The notes: generated from the sequence alone by a model not told the origin. Positions 1 through 6,153 are shown, numbered from the stretch's first letter. The stretch is DNA of 32,484 bases from a virus (IMGVR_UViG_3300037847_003038:1-32484), one strand, 5' to 3'. Made by a program: numbers and translations.

Positions 1-120
1 TGCTATTTAAAAATAAAATACGCAGCAGCCAAAGTTTATGGGCATCGTGATTTCAGTACGAAGGCCTGTCCAAGTTTTGATGCAAAAACAGAATACGAGT
101 GGATAACAAACCAGTTTTAA
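1..120 (+). CDS. N-acetylmuramoyl-L-alanine amidase, C-terminal fragment (cut by contig start)
   Basis: Open from the first base to a TAA at 118-120, 39 residues without a start. It encodes exactly the last 39 residues of the complete amidase at the other end of the window (32021-32455), including the GHRD motif and the zinc-ligand cysteine in KACPSFD. The two copies differ at seven bases, all synonymous. I read this as the wrapped-round end of the same gene in a circularly permuted or terminally redundant contig, not as a second gene, although a strain variant or true partial duplication cannot be excluded. Confidence 0.85.
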   Translation, partial: CYLKIKYAAAKVYGHRDFSTKACPSFDAKTEYEWITNQF

Positions 121-149
121 AATGGCCCGCAAAACTTTTATTCCATTTG
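1..149 (+). repeat. Left copy of imperfect terminal repeat
   Basis: Bases 1-149 align without gaps to 32336-32484. Mismatches are at positions 30, 39, 42, 46, 48, 60 and 72 (7 of 149). All fall in the amidase coding part and none changes an amino acid. The stretch after position 72, including the start of the small basic protein gene, is identical. Confidence 0.95.
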
Positions 150-247
150 TAAAAAAAACTAGAAAAAAACGCCCAGGCGTTCACAGTAAAAATGCAAGCA
201 AGGGCCAAAGCGGTTACAAACAAAAATACAGAGGGCAAGGCAGATGA
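122..247 (+). CDS. Small basic protein (41 aa), unknown function
   Basis: ATG at 122 follows the amidase stop by one base; the TGA at 245-247 overlaps the holin ATG at 244 (ATGA). The product is strongly basic (KKTRKKRPG near residue 15, ending YRGQGR) with no hydrophobic segment. I recall similar tiny basic proteins next to lysis genes of flavobacterial phages, but no function is known to me. The tight coupling to both neighbours is the main evidence that it is real. The same gene begins again at 32457 at the right end of the contig. Confidence 0.7.
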   Translation: MARKTFIPFVKKTRKKRPGVHSKNASKGQSGYKQKYRGQGR

Positions 248-633
248 AAAAAATATTTGAATTTATAAGCGGTGGCGTAATAAGCGAAGTTGGTAAAGTT
301 TTAGATAATTTATTTACTAACGAAGAAGAACGCATTGCAGCTAAAAACGAAGTATTTAGAATACTTAAAGAAAAAGAACTACAATTGCGCCAAATGCAAA
401 CCGAGGTGATTGTAACCGAGGCCCAAGGCAACTGGCTGCAGCGCAGCTGGCGGCCAATACTGATGCTGGCTTTTGGTTTTATAGTTATTTACGTTAAATT
501 TATTGCACCTTTATTTGATTTAAAAATACCCGAATTGGAAAACGAATTTTGGAATTTGTTGCAGCTGGGGATAGGTGGTTATGTTATAGGCCGCAGCGCT
601 GAAAAGATAGCCAAGGATGTTATAAAAAAGTAG
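244..633 (+). CDS. 3TM-type holin
   Basis: 129 aa, resembling the 3TM holin family (first described from gene transfer agents). Residues 25-60 form an amphipathic, charged helix; the family signature GNWLQRSWRPILML spans about residues 62-75 and leads into a strongly hydrophobic segment (about 71-91); a second hydrophobic helix lies at about 103-117. Holins let endolysin cross the inner membrane at lysis, which fits its place two genes after the amidase once the contig is circularised. The start overlaps the preceding stop (ATGA). It is the last gene before a roughly 110-bp gap with an early-type promoter, so it probably ends the late transcript. Confidence 0.8.
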   Translation: MKKIFEFISGGVISEVGKVLDNLFTNEEERIAAKNEVFRILKEKELQLRQMQTEVIVTEAQGNWLQRSWRPILMLAFGFIVIYVKFIAPLFDLKIPELENEFWNLLQLGIGGYVIGRSAEKIAKDVIKK

Positions 634-656
634 TTGATAACTTATCGAATAAGATA

Positions 657-687
657 TTGACATTTTCGGAAAAAATATGTAACTTCG
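657..687 (+). promoter_or_regulatory. Candidate host-type promoter
   Basis: TTG at 657-659, 20 bases, then TAACTTCG at 680-687 (7 of 8 to TAnnTTTG). It sits in the gap between the holin and the next gene, where the late lysis block ends and the early block begins. Confidence 0.5.
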
Positions 688-745
688 CTGAAATTGTTTC
701 AAACTACAACAAGTTTTGCAAAGCAAAAAAGCAAAACGTTACAAT

Positions 746-943
746 ATGAACACAGCGCAAAATCTATCCGAAATGAAATTTGATTTAAATATTGATTACC
801 TAGGTAAAAAAGAGGACAAACATAGTGCCGAAAAACATATGTACTCACTTTCGTTTAAAACTTATAATGGGGAAGTAAGCGGCAGATTTGAAAAATCTGA
901 AATAAGGCATATTATACAACAATTAGACAACGCCATTGATTAA
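746..943 (+). CDS. Hypothetical protein (65 aa)
   Basis: Small acidic/basic mixed protein with no membrane segment and no family I recognise. I chose the ATG at 746 (MNTAQNLSEM) because it is preceded by an AT-rich leader and lies about 55 nt after the candidate promoter; an in-frame ATG at 716 would add ten lysine-rich residues. The stop codon abuts the ATG of the NinG gene at 944, so the two are co-transcribed. The C-terminal half (EKSEIRHIIQQLDNAI) looks helical. Confidence 0.6.
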   Translation: MNTAQNLSEMKFDLNIDYLGKKEDKHSAEKHMYSLSFKTYNGEVSGRFEKSEIRHIIQQLDNAID

Positions 944-1345
944 ATGCCACGCAAGCCGACACGGAAAACACTGGTTGCAAAAGCTGACAAGGTTTTTAGT
1001 GAGTTTATACGACGCCGCTATGCAAACCACAAAGGCGAAGCGGAGTGTTATACGTGCGGGGTTGTAAAACATTGGAAAGAATTACAATGCGGACACTTTC
1101 AAAGCCGCAAGCATTATGCTACTCGCTGGAACGAAACGAATTGCCAAGTGCAGTGCTCGGGATGTAATGTTTTTCGTTATGGCGAACAGTTCCGTTTTGG
1201 CCGTAATTTAGATATTGAGTTTGGTAATGGCACAGCCGAGGGCCTGTATCGTTTAAGCAGCCAGGTTATTAAATACAGCAATTACGAACTTGAAGATATG
1301 ATAAAGCACTACACGCAAAAACTTGCCCAGCTGGAAAAAAATTGA
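944..1345 (+). CDS. ninG: NinG/Rap-like recombination nuclease
   Basis: 133 aa, matching the lambda NinG (Rap) family, Holliday-junction/D-loop endonucleases acting in phage recombination. The Cys/His pattern is clear: CYTCG (C35, C38), LQCGHF (C49, H51), then C67, C71 and C74 in a cluster ending with SGCN, followed by the YGEQFRFG stretch. These residues probably hold a zinc-stabilised HNH-like fold. The N-terminus (residues 1-30) is basic. It starts immediately after the upstream stop. A host-type promoter lies in its 3' end. Confidence 0.85.
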   Translation: MPRKPTRKTLVAKADKVFSEFIRRRYANHKGEAECYTCGVVKHWKELQCGHFQSRKHYATRWNETNCQVQCSGCNVFRYGEQFRFGRNLDIEFGNGTAEGLYRLSSQVIKYSNYELEDMIKHYTQKLAQLEKN

Positions 1346-1353
1346 TAGCTTTG
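1323..1353 (+). promoter_or_regulatory. Host-type promoter inside the 3' end of ninG
   Basis: TTG at 1323-1325, 20 bases, then a perfect TAnnTTTG element (TAGCTTTG, 1346-1353) crossing the ninG stop region. Initiation would fall near 1360, only about 40 nt before a terminator. Confidence 0.55.
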
Positions 1354-1392
1354 TTTTATCTTTTAATGATAGTCAATCATTACTTTGTTTTA
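1349..1392 (+). promoter_or_regulatory. Inverted repeat flanked by a 10-nt direct repeat (possible operator)
   Basis: CTTTGTTTTA occurs at 1349-1358 and again at 1383-1392. Between them is a perfect 7-bp inverted repeat, TAATGAT / ATCATTA (1364-1370 and 1376-1382) with a 5-nt spacer. The arrangement overlaps the start of the transcript expected from the 1323-1353 promoter, so it could be a repressor site or an RNA hairpin. Confidence 0.45.
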
Positions 1393-1399
1393 ATTAGGT

Positions 1400-1431
1400 G
1401 CGGGGGGTTTTGTAGCCCCTCGCTTTTTTTT
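1400..1431 (+). terminator. Rho-independent terminator
   Basis: Eight-pair GC-rich stem (GCGGGGGG at 1400-1407 with CCCCTCGC at 1416-1423, one G-U), 8-nt loop, then eight T. It lies directly after ninG and before the next early gene. Confidence 0.9.
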
Positions 1432-1440
1432 ATTAAAAAT

Positions 1441-1475
1441 TTTTAGTATATTGCAAGCAGTTAAAACAATAAAAA
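1441..1475 (+). promoter_or_regulatory. Candidate early promoter/leader (weak)
   Basis: TATATTGC at 1447-1454 followed by AGTTAAAACAATAAA before the ATG. It resembles the leaders at 2303, 6209, 12225 and 13058 and directly follows a terminator. No good TTTG -33 box is present (only a T run), so support comes mainly from the family resemblance. Confidence 0.4.
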
Positions 1476-1631
1476 ATGACTTATATGGAAGATTTACTAC
1501 GGCTCAAAGAAGCCCGCATTGCTGCCCTAGAAGCTGAACTACAAAGGTTAAAAGGGGAAGTAGAAGAATGCAAAATGAAACTTGAAAATTCACAACAACA
1601 ATTAAAAACTATTTACGATGAAAACAGGTAA
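1476..1631 (+). CDS. Short coiled-coil protein (51 aa)
   Basis: ATG at 1476 after an A-rich leader, TAA at 1629-1631, overlapping the next gene by 14 nt. Almost the whole product is a heptad-patterned helix (LLRLKEARIAALEAELQRL at about residues 7-25), so an oligomerising coiled coil is likely. First gene of the replication operon behind the terminator at 1400-1431. I do not recognise a family. Starts at ATG 1476 or 1485 are both possible. Confidence 0.65.
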   Translation: MTYMEDLLRLKEARIAALEAELQRLKGEVEECKMKLENSQQQLKTIYDENR

Positions 1632-1953
1632 AGTGACGAGCATTGTCGGCGATGGCACGTACAAGGAGCTCAACAAATGGAAAGTGAATATTGATAACGG
1701 GGATAGCTTAACTTTTTTTAGCAAAAAGGAATTTAGAAAAAGTGTTGGCGATGTTATACAATACGAAATAACAAATGAAAAATACGGCATTGGAAAACTT
1801 GCCCAGGATAAGCCAGCGTTTGTTAGCAAAGATGATTTAATTTTAAGGCAAGTGGCATTTAAAGGCGCTATTGAATTAGCAACGACAGAAAAAATTACTT
1901 TGGATGCGATTGAACAGTACACTAATAACTTTTTTAATATTTTAAAACAATGA
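1618..1953 (+). CDS. OB-fold-like protein, possible ssDNA-binding protein
   Basis: 111 aa. Residues 1-61 have a beta-rich pattern (GKVTSIVGDGTY, WKVNIDNGDSLTFF, VGDVIQYEI, KYGIGKL) that reads like a small OB fold; residues 70-110 are helical. Proteins of this shape in flavobacterial phages sit in recombination/replication operons, and here the next gene ends in an SSB-type tail. I infer nucleic-acid binding from fold pattern and place only. ATG at 1618 overlaps the preceding gene; the stop overlaps the next ATG at 1950. Confidence 0.6.
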   Translation: MKTGKVTSIVGDGTYKELNKWKVNIDNGDSLTFFSKKEFRKSVGDVIQYEITNEKYGIGKLAQDKPAFVSKDDLILRQVAFKGAIELATTEKITLDAIEQYTNNFFNILKQ

Positions 1954-2231
1954 GTAAACACAGCGAACTTGTTGCGGGGATGTTTGTTGACCCTGGCAAC
2001 GTTGATTTTGTAAAACACAGAATCAGATTTAACGTAGAGCAATTCAATAAAATGCTGCATAACTATAAAGATGTAATTGAAGCGAACAAAGGTTTTGCAC
2101 GCATTGATGTAATGGAAGCCAAAAGCGGAAAGTTATACTGCGCTTTAAGCACTTATAAACCCCAACCACAAGCTGAAGTAACACCAGCTGAACATTTAGC
2201 TAGTAGAGGCAATGACGATTTGCCGTTCTAA
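1950..2231 (+). CDS. Small protein with SSB-type acidic C-terminal tail
   Basis: 93 aa. The body (residues 1-68) has no family I recognise. Residues 68-93 are a Pro/Gln/Ala linker ending in NDDLPF, which copies the conserved SSB tip (DDDIPF) used by bacterial SSB to recruit replication and repair proteins. Together with the OB-fold-like gene just upstream it may form a two-part SSB, or it may dock onto host SSB-binding proteins. ATGA overlap with the upstream gene; a terminator follows 25 nt after the stop. Confidence 0.65.
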   Translation: MSKHSELVAGMFVDPGNVDFVKHRIRFNVEQFNKMLHNYKDVIEANKGFARIDVMEAKSGKLYCALSTYKPQPQAEVTPAEHLASRGNDDLPF

Positions 2232-2255
2232 ATTTATTGGCTTTTTGTATATTGA

Positions 2256-2287
2256 GAGGGGTTACGAAAATTAGCCCCTCTTTTTTT
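2256..2287 (+). terminator. Rho-independent terminator
   Basis: GAGGGGTT (2256-2263) pairs with AGCCCCTC (2273-2280), one U-G pair, 9-nt loop, followed by seven T. It separates the SSB-tail gene from the helicase gene. Confidence 0.85.
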
Positions 2288-2297
2288 ATTTAAAAAT

Positions 2298-2326
2298 TTT
2301 GTATAACTTTAACCAAATTAAAAACA
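2298..2326 (+). promoter_or_regulatory. Candidate early promoter/leader (weak)
   Basis: TTTGTATAACTT at 2298-2309 is identical to the 12-mer at 13034-13045, and TAACTTTA (2303-2310) is 7 of 8 to TAnnTTTG. It is followed by AAATTAAAAACA and the ATG at 2327. It sits directly behind a terminator, but no TTG -33 box is visible at the normal distance. Confidence 0.4.
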
Positions 2327-3241
2327 ATGTTAATTGACTTCAATAAATTAAAAACTAAACTGAATGACGTACGAACGGGAAAAATTAAAGAGGGTGCAAA
2401 AATTGGCTTTAACGAAGTTGATGATTATTTGCGCTTTAAAGAGGGAAACTTCAACGTAATACTGGGCCACGCTAACGTAGGTAAAACAACACTTGTATTG
2501 TATTTGATGTTGGTGTTTGCCAAGCGTTTAAAAATACGTTGGCTGGTATTTAGTAGCGAAAATGAGCCGCACAGTATTGTGCGCAAGCTAGTAGAATTTT
2601 TAGCCGTTAAACCAATAAATAAAATTGACCAGGATGAATATGATAAGCATATTGAATTTGTTTACCAAAACTTTAAAATTGTTGATGCTAGCACGTTATA
2701 CACTTATAGACAAGTTATTGAGCTTGCAACAGCAATTCGTAAGGCCTGGGAGTATAAAGGGTTTTTAATTGACCCGTATAATAGTTTGATAAAAGAACCA
2801 GCAATGGCAAAGCAAATTGGCGGACACGAATACGATTACCAGGCGACGACAGAACTGCGTATTTTTTGCAAAACGCATAATATAAGTATTTGGCTAAATA
2901 CACACGCAAACACAGCTGCGCTGCGCTATAAACACCCGATAGGCCACGAGTATGTGGGGCATTCAATTCCGCCTATGGCGGCAGACGTTGAGGGAGGTGG
3001 AAAATTCGTAAACCGTGCTGATGATTTTATTTGCTTGCATAGATATATCCAGCATCCGACTGAATGGATGTTTACACACTTGCACGTGCGCAAGGTAAAG
3101 GAAATTGAAACTGGCGGTAGGCCAACACCAATTGACGACCCTATTAAGTTTCGGGCAATGCCTGGCAACGTTGGCTTTGAAATTGACGGCCAACCTTTGT
3201 TAGATTTGCCGCATAGGGAACAAAGCGATTTGCCGTTTTGA
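2327..3241 (+). CDS. DnaB-like/RecA-fold replicative ATPase with SSB-type tail
   Basis: 304 aa, the ATPase half of a DnaB/gp4-like helicase without a primase or DnaB N-terminal domain. Walker A GHANVGKTT at residues 47-55, catalytic-type Glu in SSENE (about 80), Walker B FLIDP at 146-150, and a NTHAN motif near 191-195 typical of the sensor strand. It probably translocates on ssDNA or loads host replication factors. The last five residues, SDLPF, resemble the SSB docking tail and echo the NDDLPF end of the preceding gene. An A-rich leader precedes it and a terminator lies just upstream, so it opens a new early operon. Confidence 0.85.
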   Translation: MLIDFNKLKTKLNDVRTGKIKEGAKIGFNEVDDYLRFKEGNFNVILGHANVGKTTLVLYLMLVFAKRLKIRWLVFSSENEPHSIVRKLVEFLAVKPINKIDQDEYDKHIEFVYQNFKIVDASTLYTYRQVIELATAIRKAWEYKGFLIDPYNSLIKEPAMAKQIGGHEYDYQATTELRIFCKTHNISIWLNTHANTAALRYKHPIGHEYVGHSIPPMAADVEGGGKFVNRADDFICLHRYIQHPTEWMFTHLHVRKVKEIETGGRPTPIDDPIKFRAMPGNVGFEIDGQPLLDLPHREQSDLPF

Positions 3242-3278
3242 TATGACTGAAATTAATGGTAGCTAAAACGTATGAGTT

Positions 3279-3407
3279 ATGAAGAAAACGAAAGCTGAAA
3301 TAAATAAAAAAATTAAATACATACGAACGCCCGAGTGGCAAAATATTTATCAATATCACAGAACGCAAAAACGTGCGCTGTATGTTGACGATAAAGGTAA
3401 AAGATGA
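3279..3407 (+). CDS. Hypothetical small basic protein (42 aa)
   Basis: ATG at 3279, TGA at 3405-3407 overlapping the next ATG at 3404. Lysine-rich N-terminus, then a Tyr/Gln-rich middle (PEWQNIYQYHRTQKRALY). No family recognised. The translational coupling of three consecutive micro-genes here (3279, 3404, 3510) argues that they are real. Confidence 0.55.
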   Translation: MKKTKAEINKKIKYIRTPEWQNIYQYHRTQKRALYVDDKGKR

Positions 3408-3529
3408 AAAATAAAAAGTACACGCAACTGCAAAGAATTGAACGGCTAGAGGCAGCTGTTGCAAAGGTGTATTTTATGCTGCAAAGTATAATGCAAAAAG
3501 AACAAAAAGATGAACGGGATAAAGATTGA
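3404..3529 (+). CDS. Hypothetical small helical protein (41 aa)
   Basis: ATGA overlap with the gene before, 20-nt overlap with the gene after. The sequence is predicted helical with a heptad-like middle (LQRIERLEAAVAKVYFML) flanked by lysine-rich ends. No family recognised. Confidence 0.55.
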   Translation: MKNKKYTQLQRIERLEAAVAKVYFMLQSIMQKEQKDERDKD

Positions 3530-3641
3530 ACAGGTTTTTATTTCAGGCGCTTTGCTTGGCTTTGTTTACAACCGTGAAGATGATTGTGAGGTTGTTATGT
3601 TTTGCTTGTTTATAATTGGTATAAAGATAAGCTGGTGGTAA
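3510..3641 (+). CDS. Small membrane protein (43 aa)
   Basis: Two hydrophobic segments (about residues 9-20 and 28-42) joined by an acidic NREDDCE turn, ending in SWW: a likely two-helix membrane hairpin. I recall similar mini-proteins beside sigma-like genes in flavobacterial phages; no function is known to me. It overlaps the upstream gene by 20 nt and the downstream sigma gene by at least 7 nt. Confidence 0.6.
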   Translation: MNGIKIEQVFISGALLGFVYNREDDCEVVMFCLFIIGIKISWW

Positions 3642-4123
3642 ACGTTTTAAACATAGTTGCTAAACATCATCAAAAGTGGTTGCGTATTGCAAAATCTTTT
3701 GGGCTTAATGAAACGGCCGAAGATTTGGTGCAAGATATGTATTTAAAAATTCACGATTGGAAGGGCAAATATGATAAAACATTAATGTATAATAAAAACG
3801 AGGTTAACCATTATTTTATTTTTTTGGTTTTACGAAATTTATTTTTAGATTTATGTAGGGCCAACAAAAAAAAATCACAATACAGCCAGGCCCAAAAAGA
3901 AAAAACAACAACACAGTTTGGCGTTGAATATAACGAACAACTGGCACTGGTAAAAAACGAAATAGCCAGCTGGCATTTATACGACAGAAAAATATACGAA
4001 CTGCTCTACCAAGAGGGTTACAGTATGCTTGAATTATCCAAGCAAACTGGGATAGATTATTATTCAATTTATCGTACAAAAAATAAAATACAAAAACTTT
4101 TAAACCAAAAACTGAAAAGATGA
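3602..4123 (+). CDS. Phage-encoded sigma-70 family (ECF-like) factor
   Basis: 173 aa from a TTG at 3602; an in-frame GTG at 3635 (162 aa) fits the homologous start region better and leaves only a 7-nt overlap. Residues 20-90 look like sigma region 2 (AKHHQKWLRIAKSFG, then AEDLVQDMYLKI at 39-50, and HYFIFLVLRNLFLD at 70-83). Residues 126-168 form a region 4 helix-turn-helix (YSMLELSKQTGIDYYSIYRT). There is no region 3 or 1.1, as in ECF-type factors. It should redirect host RNA polymerase. The best target in this genome is the CGTTATAY motif in front of the four late units. ATGA overlap with the next gene. Confidence 0.75.
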   Translation: MLVYNWYKDKLVVNVLNIVAKHHQKWLRIAKSFGLNETAEDLVQDMYLKIHDWKGKYDKTLMYNKNEVNHYFIFLVLRNLFLDLCRANKKKSQYSQAQKEKTTTQFGVEYNEQLALVKNEIASWHLYDRKIYELLYQEGYSMLELSKQTGIDYYSIYRTKNKIQKLLNQKLKR

Positions 4124-4626
4124 GAATACAAATTGGAACACAACTTAAAAATGAAGTTTGGCAATTCGTAAGCCAAAACAATTTAGGCAAACGCCACAGC
4201 AGCAACGGCACAAAAACAGAACAGTATGTCGGTATGCTAGGCGAGGTTGCAGTAAAAAGATTATTTAAACAGCCAGTAGATTTAACAGCTGAATTTGACG
4301 GCGGCTTTGATTTTGAACATAACGAAATGAAAATAGACGTTAAAACAATGGGCCGTAATGTTAACCCGCAGCCAAGCTATGTGAATAACTTTGTTGCATA
4401 CCAAAAAGATTTTAAATGCGATGCTTACATATTTTGTAGCTTAAATAAAAAAACAAGCGAGTTACATATTTGCGGCTGGGTTACAAAAGATGAATTATTG
4501 GATAAGGCAGAGAAGTTTAAAAAGGGTACTGAACGCACCCGCAGCGATGGCAGTGTTTTAAAACTTAAAGCACCGACATACGAAATAAAGAACAGCGATT
4601 TAAAACCAATAGAAACCTTGTTATGA
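4120..4626 (+). CDS. PD-(D/E)XK-type endonuclease-like protein
   Basis: 168 aa. Residues 36-50 (YVGMLGEVAVKRLFK) resemble the first helix of the fold with E42; GGFDF around D64 and KIDVKT (D73, K75) give the D-x(n)-DxK core. A substrate cannot be named: it could be a Holliday-junction or replication-repair nuclease. It starts within the sigma stop (ATGA), and its stop overlaps the ATG at 4623. Confidence 0.6.
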   Translation: MRIQIGTQLKNEVWQFVSQNNLGKRHSSNGTKTEQYVGMLGEVAVKRLFKQPVDLTAEFDGGFDFEHNEMKIDVKTMGRNVNPQPSYVNNFVAYQKDFKCDAYIFCSLNKKTSELHICGWVTKDELLDKAEKFKKGTERTRSDGSVLKLKAPTYEIKNSDLKPIETLL

Positions 4627-4787
4627 AACTGGGCGATTTAGTTTATACCATTACAAAATGGACTGGCATACGTTGGCTAGTTAAAAAGATAGCTGGCAAG
4701 AACGATTGTGGCTGCGATAAGCGGCACGAAGAATGGAATAAAATTGAACTAACTTTTGACGACAAATGGAAGAATTGGATAAAATAG
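4623..4787 (+). CDS. Conserved small protein with CxC motif (54 aa)
   Basis: Starts by ATGA overlap with the nuclease gene and overlaps the next gene by 22 nt. N-terminal half amphipathic (KLGDLVYTITKWTGIRWLV), then NDCGCDKRHEEWNKI with two cysteines that could bind metal. I recall this GCDKR..WN pattern as a frequent small protein of flavobacterial phages; its function is unknown. Confidence 0.65.
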   Translation: MKLGDLVYTITKWTGIRWLVKKIAGKNDCGCDKRHEEWNKIELTFDDKWKNWIK

Positions 4788-4975
4788 ATTGGGCTGAATT
4801 TAGAGCCAGTGTTAATAATGTTTTAAACCGTGAACAATTTGAACTAATTTGTCAACTTCACGCAAAGTATTACAAGCACAGTTATTACAAACCTTGCACC
4901 TGTTCGCCCAAAGTTGTTAAAACGTGGATAGCGCAATTAAACGATATCTATGACAGCAATACAAACAACCAATAA
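4766..4975 (+). CDS. Hypothetical protein with Cys motif (69 aa)
   Basis: Residues 24-52 (FELICQLHAKYYKHSYYKPC, then TCS) carry His/Tyr and three cysteines, possibly a small metal site. The pattern is familiar from flavobacterial phage early operons but has no assigned role. It overlaps both neighbours (22 nt and 26 nt). Confidence 0.6.
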   Translation: MEELDKIDWAEFRASVNNVLNREQFELICQLHAKYYKHSYYKPCTCSPKVVKTWIAQLNDIYDSNTNNQ

Positions 4976-5378
4976 ATTTGAAAAGGCCTTTATACTGTTT
5001 TTAAATACGTTTGACGGCTGGCAGCTGGAATGGGCTGGGGATAAAAATTTATGTTACGATGCAATAGGCATAACACCCAAAGGCAACAAGTGTGTTGTTG
5101 AAATGAAGTTTAGAAAAAAGTATTACGAAAGCAAGCTGTTGGAAAAAAAGAAATACGATGCTTTAATGCAACTGCCAGCTGATGTAGTTAAAATATATTT
5201 TGTTTCTGACCCTAAAGGCAGCTATTGGTTTTGGCTTGATAAGCTGGCTGAAATGCAGATTTTTGACAAGTTTTGCCCACAAACTTCGTATTGGAATGGA
5301 AAAAAAATAAAAAAAGATTGTTATCTTCTCAAGGAAGACCAAGCAAGTATTTGCAAAAAAAACGAAAATTTTTATTAA
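4950..5378 (+). CDS. Putative PD-(D/E)XK nuclease
   Basis: 142 aa. E11 in the first helix, D37 (NLCYDAIG) and VVEMKF (E51, K53) make the D-x(13)-ExK core of restriction-type nucleases, followed by a basic segment. Residues 80-100 (VVKIYFVSDPKGSYWFWLD) form the next strands. The likely activity is cleavage of a specific DNA structure or site. It is the last gene before the non-coding RNA unit; the ncRNA promoter begins six bases after its stop. Confidence 0.6.
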   Translation: MTAIQTTNKFEKAFILFLNTFDGWQLEWAGDKNLCYDAIGITPKGNKCVVEMKFRKKYYESKLLEKKKYDALMQLPADVVKIYFVSDPKGSYWFWLDKLAEMQIFDKFCPQTSYWNGKKIKKDCYLLKEDQASICKKNENFY

Positions 5379-5383
5379 AATAT

Positions 5384-5414
5384 TTTGACAACTAAAAAAT
5401 CGTTCCTATGTTTG
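5384..5414 (+). promoter_or_regulatory. Strong host-type promoter driving the large non-coding RNA
   Basis: TTTG at 5384-5387, 19 bases, then TATGTTTG at 5407-5414: a perfect match to the Bacteroidetes TTTG / TAnnTTTG form, starting six bases after the preceding stop codon. The predicted transcript start is near 5420. Confidence 0.8.
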
Positions 5415-5420
5415 TACCAA

Positions 5421-6131
5421 CAAAACGCCTAAACAGCGTTGAGCTCTTTGACAAATTGGAAAATAAAATTTAGGACAGCAGTAGAGTTGTGGCCAACTTA
5501 AAAAATTGGTTTGTTGTTGAGATACAACAATGCACGACACTGATAGTGGCTGCGGCCCGAGTAACAAAGGATAAGAGGAAAAAAGTAGATACCAACTATA
5601 ATAGGAGCCTTTGAAAGTATGTTACAACAATGCAAATTGTTTAAAGGGTGGAGCAGACGATACGAAAGCAACTAAATGTTTACAGCGCCAGAGGCGCAGT
5701 ATTAAGGTGGCAGCCGCATTAAAAGTTAGCTAGTAGTTGAAGCATACTGTTGGCGGGGTGGATAGACCCCTTAATAAGTTTGATATACAAGTACGTAAAT
5801 GATAAAAGACCGTGGTTGGTTAATATAAGTACGAGGGTTAAAAGGTAGGGTTGAAACCTACTAGCTTGAATAATAGCTTGACTGAAATACGTAGAATTTA
5901 CCTAGAGTTCAAGGCCTAGAAAAACGGACGCCTAACTAAATTTTTCCAATTTTAAAAGTTAAAATATTTAACGTTTGGTAGTTGCAGCAAGGGTTTAGCG
6001 GCCCAGCGCTGCGGGGGTGAGAGCCATAAGACCAAATCGGGGATAACGGGGATGCATACCCAAAGGCCGCAAGCCGCACCCAGTGGACACCATCAGAATT
6101 GAAAACCCTGGCATATTGCTGGGGTTTTTTT
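5421..6131 (+). ncRNA. Large structured non-coding RNA (about 710 nt), class not recognised
   Basis: A gene-free stretch bounded by a perfect promoter and a strong terminator. A long-range helix closes a roughly 500-nt domain: AAATTGGAA (5453-5461) with TTCCAATTT (5944-5952), continued by AAATTT (5466-5471 with 5938-5943) and AGG/CCT. Hairpins inside: TTGTTGT/ACAACAA (5511-5530), AACAAT-GCAA-ATTGTT with a GNRA loop (5626-5641), GCGCC/GGCGC (5685-5697), GGGGT/ACCCC (5755-5770), GTAGG/CCTAC (5845-5861). A 3' domain is closed by TTTGGT/ACCAAA (5974-5979, 6031-6036) around GCAGC/GCTGC. Local GC content is higher than in the flanks. It resembles in size and style the giant ornate phage RNAs (GOLLD, ROOL), but I cannot assign it to either. 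Confidence 0.8.
6102..6131 (+). terminator. Strong Rho-independent terminator of the non-coding RNA
   Basis: AAAACCCTGGCA (6102-6113) pairs with TGCTGGGGTTTT (6117-6128): 12 pairs including two G-U, 3-nt loop, in a run of seven T. Confidence 0.92.
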
Positions 6132-6135
6132 GTTC

Positions 6136-6153
6136 CCTGTTGTCCTAAACTTT
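6136..6153 (+). promoter_or_regulatory. Shared upstream element, copy 1
   Basis: CCTGTTGTCCTAAACTTT recurs at 12152-12168 with one base deleted. In both places exactly 34 nt separate its end from the TTG of the -33 box. It is probably a binding site for a common regulator of the two early promoters. Confidence 0.55.

Noticed and set aside
1602-2060. 152-codon open frame on the minus strand opposite two early genes
   Set aside because: Fully opposite well-coupled + strand genes and without a promoter or recognisable product.
2694-2705. CGTTATAC inside the helicase gene as a further late promoter
   Set aside because: No start codon follows at the 12-nt distance and it lies in the middle of a coding region; it is compatible with chance occurrence.
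5421-6131. tmRNA, RNase P RNA or self-splicing intron
   Set aside because: No RNase P core (GAGGAAAGTCC type) or tmRNA tag and tRNA-like end is visible; it is not flanked by split exons and has its own promoter and terminator.
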